DNA of 18,862 bases from Cytauxzoon felis (Eukaryota; Apicomplexa; Aconoidasida; Piroplasmida; Theileriidae), in contig JAIQCW010000154.1 in assembly GCA_020283715.1 (NCBI GenBank), positions 1 to 18,862 on the forward strand, written 5' to 3'. Every line of letters begins with the position of its first letter. The first letter of the stretch is position 1. The notes below the pieces were generated by a model. That model saw nothing but the letters and a program-made list of their open reading frames with translations, did not search any database and was not told where the DNA came from. The translations under genes and the position numbers were made by a program. Positions 9,282-18,521 of this stretch are shown piece by piece.

Positions 9282-9293
9282 GGTAGATCTACC
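9282..9293. repeat. perfect 12-bp palindrome between TSR2 and PIG-U
   Basis: GGTAGATCTACC is self-complementary. It lies in the short intergenic region upstream of the TSR2 start and downstream of the PIG-U stop. It is not part of a modular arm. A regulatory role is possible but there is no direct evidence. Confidence 0.4.
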
Positions 9294-9398
9294 TAGGGTG
9301 TAGATGGAAGGAATGAAGTGACCGAGGTAGATTAGAGAGGTGTAGAGTGTTAATTACTACACATGTAAATGAAATAATAAGATATTAAATTACAGTAA

Positions 9399-11479
9399 TT
9401 AATCATCCTTCTTCAATCGTTTATCGATTAAATCAGATGTCTTTTCAGTATAAATTATGCCGAGGTAGTTGAATTTTATATAATCCTCCAGAATTATACA
9501 GAATAATATCAAAATTAATATTTGAGGAGCAAAAAAGTAATTTGGATTCGCCATATAACGATTAATCCATGTATATACAACCACCAATGAAAATAATATA
9601 CTCGATACAATCACTATTACCTATATAATTGATGTAAATTAAAATTTATTCCACCTGAGGTTTCAGTCCTGCTCTTCTTTCCCACTCGCCGTGGTGGCCT
9701 CTTCTAATTACCTATCTCTAAAGAGTAAAGCCACTCCCAGAGATCGTGGCGAATATTATGTCTGTTCTTCCGGGTATACATTATACCGAGGATGATCTCA
9801 GGGAATCCGAGGGGAAGTAAACAAAAGAGCTGTCTGCAAGACGAATACAAGGTGGATTGGACCTCGAGTTGAGGTGTATGATTAACGTACGAATTTCGTA
9901 AATGGTAGGATTCGTTGAAGTGTTTTATAATGTAGTGAGAGTAGTGCAAGATGGTAAATGATTCCGACGATGGTGAGATTATCTTGTAGTATTAAATTGA
10001 TAAAAGTCATTAGCATGAGATAAACAATGGGTTTTTTACGAAATGCGATGAGTAATGGTACAGGAAATAAAAAAATCGTCATCTATAGATATAAAATAAT
10101 AACGATGTAACAATACTCACATAATTCTTATATAATGATGCCTTAATATACATCGTAGTCAACTAAATATAATTATTAACCCATACAATTCAAACAAACC
10201 GTCTGCTTTATGTACCAATAAATCGAATAATCAATCCATGGATGATCATATAAACCACGATATGGATGACCATCCAAAAATGGCTATAGTAAAATATTAA
10301 TAATTAATATTAACAAATCATAACGTTAATCATACAGCTCCACCTAATGTCCAATCACTATCTTCTGCACTCGCCGTGGTGGCCTCTTCTATTTACCTCC
10401 CCTTCCAGCTCCCGTGGATCGCTTCCAGGTTCCACTTGAGGTTAGATCATCACATACACTTTTGCCACGATCTCTGGGAGTGGCATCACTCTTTAGAGAT
10501 AGGTAATTGGAAGAGCTGACGGCAGGATGGACCTCAAGTGGAGAGCTGTCTGCAAGACGAAGAAAGGTGGGAGTAGAATCAGAGGTAGATCAGACTTCAG
10601 GTATAGTATACAAGACTCGGTATGATATTCCATGTGATAAACTAACGTATATTTTGTAATCGAGTAGTGTGAGTGTAAAGAATATGATGAGGAATGATGG
10701 TGCGATATATTTGAACATAAGTTTAATTTCGTATTGTGTGATTGATGTATTGGTTGTTTTGATATTTTTATGTACCCTTTGATAGATTAATGGTAATATG
10801 AGTGTAGAATAATTTGCTGGTAGATTGATTAATGATAGTACAATTAACGAATCGTATAGAAATGTATAGAAATTATACTCTTTGATATAGACAATTGCAA
10901 AAGGATTTATATTTTTGTTCTTCGGGGTTGATATTTTTCGTTCTTCCGGGTATACATATGATAAATGTGTATAAATTAGTATGGAAAGGATGAGATACTT
11001 AAAATTATCTCCATTGAGGGCATGATTAAATAGAATCTATATGGATATGACATATAGAAGAATGGTAACATACATTAAATGGATTTAAGAGATAAGTAGT
11101 AAATATTAAAAATGATTTACACTCATTATAATCATCCTATTAATTTAATAAAATCATGAGAATTTAATGTTCAAATTACCTCCATAATAAACTTGGCGAT
11201 CAGGCCAAGACATCTAGCGATTAAAATATCATTGATAAAAATTATTATAAAAATTAAATAATCCAATGATATAAATGGTATTATTCTTAATAATTTATTT
11301 ATTATTTTATAAATATATATATTATATCCTGTTGTTATATACCCAGCCTCCACCAATAACAATAACTCCTTAATATTATGCGATCCACGCTCAATTATAA
11401 TCGATTTACTAGCATTAAAATATCTCAACAATATTAACAAAAGGAATCTCACCGAAATTACCATATATTTATAATCCAT
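9399..11479 (-). CDS. PIGU: PIG-U subunit of the GPI-anchor transamidase, seven exons
   Basis: Multi-span ER membrane subunit of the GPI transamidase, which attaches GPI anchors to proteins. My exon model is 11479-11180, 11136-11074, 11036-10647, 10283-10200, 10162-10121, 10082-9891 and 9620-9399. Introns are 43, 37, 363, 37, 38 and 270 nt; every exon is a multiple of three, giving 430 residues (human PIG-U has about 435). Family likeness: TYLLNPFN then ILFNHAL (the LLNPY-T block), IFLFPVPLLIAFRKKP (the luminal PLAIKLKEHP block), and TWINRYMANPNYFFA near the end (the GSANSNFFYA block). The start at 11479 is the first ATG that begins family-like sequence; a longer frame reaches 11611 but overlaps the neighbour's stop. 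Introns 3 and 6 hold modular repeats, and exon 3 contains a coding segment similar to a repeat piece. The donor of intron 3 (GTTAGT) is the least certain. Confidence 0.88.
9650..9873. repeat. modular repeat cluster filling PIG-U intron 6
   Basis: A reversed B-type arm with a CCAC-TCGCC-GTGG cassette faces a forward A-type arm with cassette AGCTGTCTGCAAGAC. In the A-type arm GGAT (9790-9793) and ATCC (9805-9808) close the loop GATCTCAGGGA. Just before it lies TTCTTCCGGGTATAC, whose GGTATA pairs with TATACC three bases on. Here the two end cassettes do not match. Confidence 0.85.
10339..10603. repeat. modular repeat cluster filling PIG-U intron 3
   Basis: A reversed A-type arm with a CCGTGGTGG cassette faces a forward B-type arm (GCCAC, GATCTCTGGGA, GTGGC) ending GAAGAGCTGACGGCAGGA. 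Border motifs lie between the arms and at both ends, with an extra GTCTGCAAGAC cassette outside. The cluster accounts for most of the 363-nt intron. Confidence 0.85.
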
Positions 11480-11610
11480 TTTTATAAAAGTGAAATCACC
11501 CACGTCGCTATAACTGCCAACCCCTGGATAACGGACATGTAATTCAAACCCTGTATAACAGAAATATAATTCACTCCTGGATAACATGTATAATATAACT
11601 TCATATGACA

Positions 11611-13206
11611 TTAGACGTTATCAGACATGATTAATTCAACGGATATGCCCTTTGTGATACATTTAATATAATGTACAACAAAGTCTGCAACCAATAATAC
11701 TTGAACAATTTGAGTAAATATAACCCAATGACCAACATATGGTTTGATTATATTACCCTTTGAATTCAATTCACTATATGTAGATAACCAAAATACAAAC
11801 GATAATATCTTCGAAAATGACTGAGCTGCCGTAAAATGAACCATAGGTGATGACACCTTGTCCTATATATAAATGTAATATGAAGAATATCACAACTAAA
11901 GTGAGGTCCATCACACCTGAGGTCCTATCATTGTCTTGCAGACGGCCTTCTCTATTTACTTCTCCCTCCGCTTCCCTGAGATCAGCTACGGGTAGTCCAG
12001 TCGAGGTCTCCACTTGAGGTCCAATAACTAACTTCTCACCGCCACGATCTCCGGGAGTGGCTCTACTCTTTAGAGATAGGTAATTAGGAGAGCCGTCTGC
12101 AAGACGAAGAGAGGTGGATTGGACCTCGGGTGGGGATGTTCATATTGATAAAACTTACAGCTTTTTGGAACATGATGAGTTGTGGTAGTACGCAGATGGT
12201 TTCGACATAGAGTGCGAAGACCCAGCTGACATCGGTGATGAAGCTATGATTGAGTGAGGAGTGTATAAAGATTGCGAGTACAAAGCATGGTCCTAATATA
12301 AAATGTGATTTGAATGTATCTAGATCATCTTGATATGAACGATTATACTTTACTTTACATAAATACACTATATAACCTGCCGATAACAAACATAATACCT
12401 CCGAAAGCTGATACAAAAAATCCCCCGATGAATCCGATGGCAAATACCTAAAGATGAAATAATGAATTACAAACCATAGAAACAAATATTATACGATCCA
12501 CCAACAAGATAGTATAGTAATATCTTTTGTTGATCTTGCAGAAACTCTCCACCTGAGCTCCAATCCTGCGCTCTGTTCCACCTGAGGTCGTCCTGCCGTC
12601 AGCTCTTCTATTTACTTCCCCCTCCGCTTCCCATAGATCGCTTACAGGTATTCTACTTGAGGTTACAATCTCTGTTCTTAGGGGTTAATATTATTCGTTC
12701 TTCCGGGTTGACAAGATACCGAGGATGATCTACGGGAATCCGAGGGGAGGTAAATAGAAGAGCTGACGGCAGGATGAAGATATGCGGATTGGAGCTCAGG
12801 TGGAGGCGAGTGAAATGAAGAGTAGGATTGTAACCTCAGGTGGATCAGTCAATTTCCTTTAGTTCAGTGACTGGATTCTTTTGTTTATAACTTACCCTTG
12901 ATGAGGGATGATAGAGAAAAGTCTGAAAAGGAAAAGTACACAATAGCAAGTCATGGTTTCAAGTGAGAGACCTTTACAGCTACGTGTAGATTCGATTGAA
13001 TATATGGCAATAAGGAAAGACAGTAAGCTAATAAGGGATGATAATGTTAATAGGAATGAGAAATCTCCATCTGAAAATATGAAATACAAAAGTAAAATAG
13101 CTACTAGAAATGCTAAATATATTTTTACATGCCCACGATTCTCACGAAATAATTTAGTCATCCTTTCACGGATACTTTTAGGTAACATTTCCCGTAATTT
13201 ATCCAT
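11611..13206 (-). CDS. ERD2 (KDEL receptor) family protein, long form, three exons
   Basis: Seven-span membrane protein of the ER lumen protein-retaining receptor family, which cycles between Golgi and ER; whether this form binds HDEL/KDEL cargo is not shown. My exon model is 13206-12896, 12447-12159 and 11862-11611, introns 448 and 296 nt, giving 283 residues. Diagnostic blocks: RSCKGLSLET near residue 76 (the family's KSCSGLSLKSQ), KYNRSYQDDLDTFK (KSTYDGNHDTFR), WVFALYVETICVLPQL (WTFSIYLESVAILPQL), and a final FTQIVQVLLVADFVVHYIK (the GVVQTILYCDFFYLY block). It is about 70 residues longer than the classic 212-residue receptor because of an N-terminal extension with one extra span. This resembles the plant-type ERD2-like subfamily, so I leave the symbol empty. 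Both introns are filled by modular repeats. PIG-U begins 131 bases after the stop. Confidence 0.88.
11912..12134. repeat. modular repeat cluster filling ERD2-like intron 2
   Basis: A reversed A-type arm (loop TCCCTGAGATC) faces a forward B-type arm (loop GATCTCCGGGA). The two end cassettes share a private variant, GCCGTCTGCAAGAC, on one side and its reverse complement on the other; most copies elsewhere read AGCTGTCTGCAAGAC. Shared private changes suggest that the two ends are matched or copied together. Confidence 0.85.
12535..12843. repeat. modular repeat cluster filling ERD2-like intron 1
   Basis: Two A-type arms face each other, both with the GAGCTGACGGCAGGA cassette, so the ends match. 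The left arm (12600-12660) combines the left half of one A variant with the right half of another; its stem does not pair (GCT on both sides). The right arm has GGAT and ATCC closing GATCTACGGGA. Between them, 12674-12708 matches a segment inside PIG-U exon 3. Confidence 0.85.
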
Positions 13207-13274
13207 TTTATTAAATTTATCAAATTATAAAATATTAATTTATCAAAAAAAATATCATCATCTATACATTATAC

Positions 13275-13457
13275 TCATCTATATACTATAGACACTAACA
13301 CTATAACGCGTCCCATACACATACCAATCACCCACTGATGTACAAGATATATTGAAATGATATTTAAAGTATGAATACATTCTAATGAACTATTGAACTT
13401 CTTTTTAACATCGTGGGATGTTAGTAAGTGTCCTATACCGATGTCGTCTATACCCAT
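13275..13457 (-). CDS. doubtful small ORF, unknown
   Basis: A 60-residue frame from ATG at 13457, with a polar first half (GHLLTSHDVKKKFNSSLE) and a hydrophobic second half that could be one membrane span. The stretch is less AT-rich than true intergenic DNA nearby, which is why I list it. It ends 68 bases before the ERD2-like start, so it may instead belong to that gene's 5' leader or be a fragment. Another reading of the same DNA, spliced from about 13550 through a 5' intron to 13400, is also open. I recognise no family. Confidence 0.25.
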   Translation of the reverse strand: MGIDDIGIGHLLTSHDVKKKFNSSLECIHTLNIISIYLVHQWVIGMCMGRVIVLVSIVYR

Positions 13458-13600
13458 CACAAAACTTCAACTGACTATCAAATAGAATACATAAATAAAT
13501 ATCATATATATAAATCAAACCCATAACATTCACAAGTAATAATTTCTCAACTTGACATGTTCAATAGCCACGTCTACAGAAAGTATATACCATAGCCGAT

Positions 13601-14165
13601 CCACTCTAGGTCCAATCCTACATTCGTTCCACTCGCCGTGGTGGCCTTCTCTATTTACTTCCCCCTTCGCTTCCCTGAGATCAGCTACGGGTCCACTTGA
13701 GGTTACAATCCAACTATCTTTTCCACTCGCCGTGGAGGCCTTCTCTATTTACTTCTCCTTCCAGCTCCCGTAGATCGCTTCCAGGTTTCACTTGAGGTCC
13801 AATCACTGTTTTTCACTACTTCATTTTTACCCTCAAAATTTGAAGGAAATCCTGAATTTCTGGGGAAACTCATGAAGATAACTCAATGAATACTGGATGT
13901 ATTTCTCATCTCAATATCTCATTGAAGAGGATTTTGATGATTGTATCGAGTTTAATAAATCTCACTTAATTCCAATTTATATCCAGTGAGGTATCTTCAC
14001 AAACATGGTTTCCGTAACTTCATCCCTATCTCGTTGAGATTAGATTATAACCTCAAGTGGACTACCCGTAGCTGATCTACGGGAAGCGGAGGGGGAGGTA
14101 AATAGGAGAGCTGTCTGCAAGACGACGAAAGTTGGAGAAGGTAGTGATTGTAACTTCAGGTGTAA
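13601..14165. repeat. modular repeat cluster between MAEA and the ERD2-like gene
   Basis: Two reversed A-type arms with CCAC-TCGCC-GTGG cassettes (13626-13700 and 13722-13795) are followed by a copy of the second-family repeat, then a forward A-type arm (14049-14165) with cassette AGCTGTCTGCAAGAC. It begins about 40 bases after the MAEA stop. The arrangement parallels the GPI intron 3 cluster, which also carries the second-family repeat between A-type arms. Confidence 0.85.
13800..13990 (-). repeat. second-family ~190-bp repeat, copy 2
   Basis: Reverse-complement counterpart of about 1590-1780, with TTTCTGGGGAAACTC, TTTGATGATTGTA and CACTACTTCATTTTTACC shared. Similarity fades towards 14035. 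It has no coding potential. Confidence 0.8.
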
Positions 14166-14205
14166 CATCGAGTAGAAATGGTTGATATATGGTATGTATT
14201 TGTAT

Positions 14206-15372
14206 TTAGGTGATGAATATTTTTTTGAAATCTGCAACGTGTATTGATTTATGTGTTTTAGGGCATATGATAAAATCATCATTATTATTATTGCGATTGA
14301 GATATTTGAGTGCATTTTTGGAATATACATAACCATCTGGGCTAGCTAGAGGTGGATTAGAATAATCCATAACAGTACCAGTGATAGGGCATATAAGTAC
14401 AGATTGAAGTTTATGTAATGTTGGTACTTTTTCTATATAATTTGACCATTCAGGTAAACATGCTGGACATGTAGGTGTTTTATTATCACGACAACCTTTA
14501 GATTTAATAGCACTAAAACCAGCTTGTATAAGATCAAATAAAATAGGTTTTTCTCTAAAACCATATAATTTAGATATTGTTTTTTCAAATTCTATTATTA
14601 AATAATTCCAACGATTATTACAAAGTGTTAATTTATAATCTGTATTATACATTATACAAGCTGTAATTATACTTTTAGCATCATTACATCTTAATAATAC
14701 ATCATCTGTAATATAATTATTAATAAGTTTTAATAATTTATCTATATTACAATCATTATCCATAGATTTTATTAATAAATATTGTAAACGTAATTCATAT
14801 AATAATAATGAATCAATTTTTATTAATTTACTATTATATTCTTCAGCCCATTTCAATGCATTATCTAATTTCTTATCTAATAATTCTAATTTTATATTAT
14901 TAAATGTATTATATAATGATACATCAACTAAATTTTCAATACATTCTGATTTTATTAATAAATCTACTGTATTTATAAATGATTTTCTACATAAATATTC
15001 ACTTAATATCCATCCTACACGTCTACGATATATATCAAAATTAAAATTTATACTACTTTGATTTATATAAATATCTGGTTCATTTTCTAATTCTTTTAAT
15101 CTATAACCTAAATTATATAATTGTTCATCCATATTATCATCAATTATACGAATCTCATTCTTAATATCATACAATCGCTCCAATGCACGATCTAATTTCT
15201 CCTTCACTATATTTATATCCTCTATATGTACTATCTTCTTCAATATATATGTTATCACTAATAATAACTTCTTATCAATCAATAATTCCATATCACGCAA
15301 TCTCATCATTATCAACTCATAAGGTATCATTATTAATGATCTATCTATACTATTTATACAATCCTTAGCCAT
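14206..15372 (-). CDS. MAEA: MAEA/GID9-like subunit of the CTLH (GID) ubiquitin ligase
   Basis: The CTLH/GID complex is an E3 ubiquitin ligase whose catalytic core is the MAEA-RMND5 pair. This is a single exon of 388 residues, near the ~396 of human MAEA. A coiled N-terminal part (about 50-100) precedes a LisH/CTLH-like region (SEYLCRKSFINTVDLL, then KLDNALKWAEEYNSKL), a CRA-like segment ending LIQAGFSAIKS, and the RING-like tail: CRDNKTPTCPACLPEW, LICPITGTVMDYSNPPLASP, DGYVYSKNAL, ICPKTHKSIHVADFKK. These match the family's CPVC, VCKISGDVMNENNPPM, NGYVYGYNSL and VCPRT blocks. I chose the ATG at 15372; the frame opens three codons earlier without an ATG. Repeats begin about 40 bases after the stop. 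No RMND5 partner is in the window. Confidence 0.93.
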   Translation of the reverse strand: MAKDCINSIDRSLIMIPYELIMMRLRDMELLIDKKLLLVITYILKKIVHIEDINIVKEKLDRALERLYDIKNEIRIIDDNMDEQLYNLGYRLKELENEPDIYINQSSINFNFDIYRRRVGWILSEYLCRKSFINTVDLLIKSECIENLVDVSLYNTFNNIKLELLDKKLDNALKWAEEYNSKLIKIDSLLLYELRLQYLLIKSMDNDCNIDKLLKLINNYITDDVLLRCNDAKSIITACIMYNTDYKLTLCNNRWNYLIIEFEKTISKLYGFREKPILFDLIQAGFSAIKSKGCRDNKTPTCPACLPEWSNYIEKVPTLHKLQSVLICPITGTVMDYSNPPLASPDGYVYSKNALKYLNRNNNNDDFIICPKTHKSIHVADFKKIFIT

Positions 15373-15608
15373 TTTATACACCTTAAAAATATATTAATAT
15401 ACATACAATTCTTAATCAATCCATAACAATGGGGAATTACATTCAAATAATATATATATTTATCAAACACATATGATATCTAGTCAATTTAAATTAATAT
15501 TTATACTAAATTATCATCGTAATTAAAATATTATAGTGATATAATACAAATTAATAAATTGATGTCTACCCGACGAGTCCACACCAACACCAAGTACATT
15601 CTTCTCTT
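15373..15608. other. AT-rich upstream region of MAEA
   Basis: No ORF and no modular repeat until about 15609. It would include the MAEA promoter. No promoter motif could be identified. Confidence 0.4.
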
Positions 15609-16020
15609 CAACCCGAGGTCCAATAACTACCTTCACCTATTCATTCCACTAGGCGTGGCGCCTCTCCACATGAGGTCGTCCTGCCGTCAGCTCCTCTATT
15701 TAGTTCCCCCTTCGCTTCCCTGAGATCAGCTACGGGTTCCACTCGAGGTCCAATCCTACTCTTTTTCCACTCGCCGTGGTGGCCTCCTCTATTTAGTTCC
15801 CCCTTCGCTTCCCTGAGATCAGCTGCGGGTTCCACCTGAGGTCCAGTACTACTCTTCATTCCATCTACACCTTCTTCATCGCCACGATCTCTGGGAGTGG
15901 CTCTACTCTTTAGAGATAGGTAATTAAAAGAGCTGACGGCAGGACTGACCTCAGGTGGAGAAGCCACCACGCCTAGTGGGAAAGAGAGTTGGATTGGACC
16001 TCGAGTGGAGGAGCTGACGG
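15609..16020. repeat. modular repeat cluster 3' of the MFS gene
   Basis: Left to right: a CCACTAGGCGTGG cassette, a GTCCTGCCGTCAGC cassette with reversed A-type arm, a CCACTCGCCGTGG cassette with a second reversed A-type arm, a forward B-type arm (GCCAC, GATCTCTGGGA, GTGGC) ending in GAGCTGACGGCAGGA, then CCACGCCTAGTGG. Taken outward, the cassettes occur as matched pairs nested around the arms. It ends about 45 bases before the MFS stop codon. Confidence 0.85.
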
Positions 16021-16065
16021 AATGAATATAGAGTATTTATCATGTAATGTTATAAATGTATAATT

Positions 16066-18093
16066 TCAAACGACATTATGGTTTATGTTTTTATTCTTTT
16101 TTTTCCATTTATAAAATTCGATAATGACAAGTCCGATTGATGAGAGTACTCCAACGGATCCAGATAGGAATGTGATATAAATGGCTACATTATAGCTTCC
16201 GGATAAATCGATAGCATATCCTGGTAGGAATGTTCCATTGATATATCCTAGTATATGATATTGACACATACAGATACTTGATGCAATAGGTTTAAGATAA
16301 TCTGGTATAGAATTGATAGATATGAGTGTGATTGGTGGTAATATACAACCACCAAAGAATAATACTGTAGCGATAACGATTATAATAATTTCTGGTGTCA
16401 TTATAATAACAGCAATGATACCAAATACTAAACATATAACAGCCCAAAGTAATAATACACTATCAATAATTAATGGATTATTAGGATATTTAGCATTAAG
16501 ATAATCTATAATATATGATCCAAACATAACACCTAATACAGGTGATGTAATACAAATGATACCAAATATTGTATGAATTATATGCTCTGGCATATTAAAT
16601 GTATTAATAGCAATTTTAGTCATCCAATATTGTATAGCTGTTAATTCAAAAAATATTGTTGATATTGTTATACAAGATGACCAAAATATACCATTTTTTA
16701 ATATTATTAATGATTTTTTCCAATATGAATCTGTATATACAATTGTATCATCAATATTATTTAATAGATTTACATTTGTATAAAAACTATTACTACTCCT
16801 TCTCCATTCATAATATGATGCATTTTTACTCATTATAGGTAGAGTAGTTATATCCATACTCGATGATATTTTATTTATTTTTTTATGAAGACCATATTTA
16901 TTTATAGCATGATGATGATGATGATTGAAATGAGAGTCGAAACTTTTACTCTTTGTAACTTTAATATCTAATGATGAGGAAGAAGTATGATGGGGGGTAT
17001 GTGGGTGTGGTGGATGTGGATGGGGGGTATGTGGGTGTGGTGGATGTGGATGGGGGGTATGGGGTGGTAAATGAAGATGATGATGATGATGAAGATGTTG
17101 GGCATTAGGAGTTTGAATATTAAATTGATTTATTGGATAATGTAATTGATGGAAAATATCTTCAACTGTTTTTACATCATCATTGATAATCTTTTCATCA
17201 TGTAATGTATTGAATTTAGATTGTGATTTACTTGCAGAATTCAATTTCTCATTTGATACATTACAATTAAGATTATTATCAAATCTAGAATTATTACTTG
17301 AAGAAACCCCACTAGAATCATTAGAAATTACAATTTTTGGTACATTATCCTTTGAATTGTCGGGATATTTTACCCCATCATTTCCAGTATCCCCCACACA
17401 ATTTTCAGTTGTATTAATATTAACATATTGATAATTTATACTAATATATTTAAGAGGTATTAATAAAAATAGATAATCAAAAATTAAAATAAGTGCAGCC
17501 TGTAAAGATATACTATATCTCCATGACCATTCACCAGTATATTTAAATAATGAAGTAGAAGTATAACCAATCATAACACCCATTACAATACTACCTTGTA
17601 ATATAGCCATCCATACATTTTTATTAGCTAATGGGGCAAATGTATCAACCCATACTGGAGCATAAATAATAAAACAAGCTTGAGTCAACCCAACTAAAAA
17701 TCTAGAAATAAAAAAAACAATCTTAGTATAAGCAGTAGAATATAATATTAATGATACAGAATTTAAAAATATACCAAAAACTAATACATATTTAGTGTTA
17801 AATTTATTAAATATAAAACCAACAAATGGTGATATCAATACTAAACCAATATAAGGTAAAGCACCTAACATACCTAAATCAGTAGTTGAAAAATTATATG
17901 GTATCTGTATCCAATCTAACATAACAGACATAGCACCAATATCATAATTTACAAAGGTCTGCAATAATGCAAATAATATAAAAGTATAACGGCGCATAAC
18001 ACCATCATCTAATACTTTATCATTACATTCATCCGTTATCTCTGAACGTATAGTATTCAATTTATCAACATCATTATTATTACACTCCGACAT
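16066..18093 (-). CDS. MFS transporter, Spinster-like, with a His-rich loop
   Basis: 675 residues in one exon with about twelve membrane spans in two groups of six. The first half has LGALPYIGLVLISPFVGFIF, the MFS motif-A-like GFIFNKFNTKYV, and SRFLVGLTQACFIIYAPVW, like the Spinster family's R-LVGIGEAS-APT stretch. The second half begins near residue 460 after a ~230-residue cytoplasmic loop. That loop is Ser/Asn-rich and contains a His/Pro-rich tract (HTPHPHPPH units). Spinster homologues move sphingosine-1-phosphate, lysolipids or other lysosomal products; the substrate here is unknown, and a different MFS subgroup is possible. The ATG at 18093 (MSECNNND) is preferred because the longer frame to 18177 lacks an ATG. 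The long loop is unusual for the family. Confidence 0.82.
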   Translation of the reverse strand: MSECNNNDVDKLNTIRSEITDECNDKVLDDGVMRRYTFILFALLQTFVNYDIGAMSVMLDWIQIPYNFSTTDLGMLGALPYIGLVLISPFVGFIFNKFNTKYVLVFGIFLNSVSLILYSTAYTKIVFFISRFLVGLTQACFIIYAPVWVDTFAPLANKNVWMAILQGSIVMGVMIGYTSTSLFKYTGEWSWRYSISLQAALILIFDYLFLLIPLKYISINYQYVNINTTENCVGDTGNDGVKYPDNSKDNVPKIVISNDSSGVSSSNNSRFDNNLNCNVSNEKLNSASKSQSKFNTLHDEKIINDDVKTVEDIFHQLHYPINQFNIQTPNAQHLHHHHHLHLPPHTPHPHPPHPHTPHPHPPHPHTPHHTSSSSLDIKVTKSKSFDSHFNHHHHHAINKYGLHKKINKISSSMDITTLPIMSKNASYYEWRRSSNSFYTNVNLLNNIDDTIVYTDSYWKKSLIILKNGIFWSSCITISTIFFELTAIQYWMTKIAINTFNMPEHIIHTIFGIICITSPVLGVMFGSYIIDYLNAKYPNNPLIIDSVLLLWAVICLVFGIIAVIIMTPEIIIIVIATVLFFGGCILPPITLISINSIPDYLKPIASSICMCQYHILGYINGTFLPGYAIDLSGSYNVAIYITFLSGSVGVLSSIGLVIIEFYKWKKKNKNINHNVV
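16991..17066 (+). repeat. 30-bp G-rich tandem repeat within the MFS gene
   Basis: Two full 30-base units (16991-17020 and 17021-17050) and a partial third, each starting TGGGGGGTATGTGGG. On the coding strand they encode the His/Pro tract of the transporter. The G runs on the plus strand could form a G-quadruplex. Confidence 0.85.
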
Positions 18094-18384
18094 TATATTT
18101 ATAATTAAACTACGATTTAGACAATCTATTATTATTCCCTTTAAATTTAAAAATATTGTACATATATATATATTCAAAATAATCCTTAAAATATAATAAA
18201 ATTGTTAATATATACATCATAATGTGTATGAATGTGTATTACCAGTAATTATTCAAATGTCTAATTATTTATATATTACCTTCACCATGTGCAGTTTATA
18301 TTATAGGGTTCTATGCTCTAACCAAATCTACACATTTATTATATAATTTTATACATTAAATACCATATTAAATATTTAATATAA
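18094..18384. other. AT-rich upstream region of the MFS gene
   Basis: No ORF, no modular repeat and no RNA gene seen. It is shared between the MFS promoter on the left and the 3' end of the next minus-strand gene on the right. Confidence 0.4.
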
Positions 18385-18506
18385 TTAAATATAATAATAA
18401 GTCTCATAATTTTTAGATTCAACACTATTTTCGGAATCAACCCGGTACATCTCACTCCACTTCCCACCACTGTGCCCATCATTACCATTTGTCTCTACTT
18501 TAGATA
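18385..18506 (-). CDS. probable last exon of a minus-strand gene that starts beyond the window
   Basis: An open frame follows the good acceptor TATATATATAG (18507 onward on the plus strand) and ends at TAA 18385-18387. It encodes about 40 polar residues, including KVETNGNDGHSGGKWSEMYR. It is clearly less AT-rich than its surroundings, as expected for coding sequence. Upstream of the acceptor is a modular cluster, as in the repeat-filled introns of GPI, PIG-U and the ERD2-like gene, so the rest of the gene would lie beyond 18862. No family is recognised. Confidence 0.35.
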
Positions 18507-18521
18507 CTATATATATATAAC

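Noticed and set aside
11480..11611. Longer N-terminus for PIG-U starting at 11611
   Set aside because: It would overlap the stop of the ERD2-like gene and adds residues with no family likeness.
15641..15970. 109-residue minus-strand ORF
   Set aside because: It lies wholly in modular repeats; similar peptides ([18 protein letters not shown]) appear wherever the arms are open, so it is a shadow of the repeat.
18280..18340. tRNA-like stretch near GGGTTCTATGCTCTAACC
   Set aside because: The arms do not form a cloverleaf and no anticodon arm is evident.
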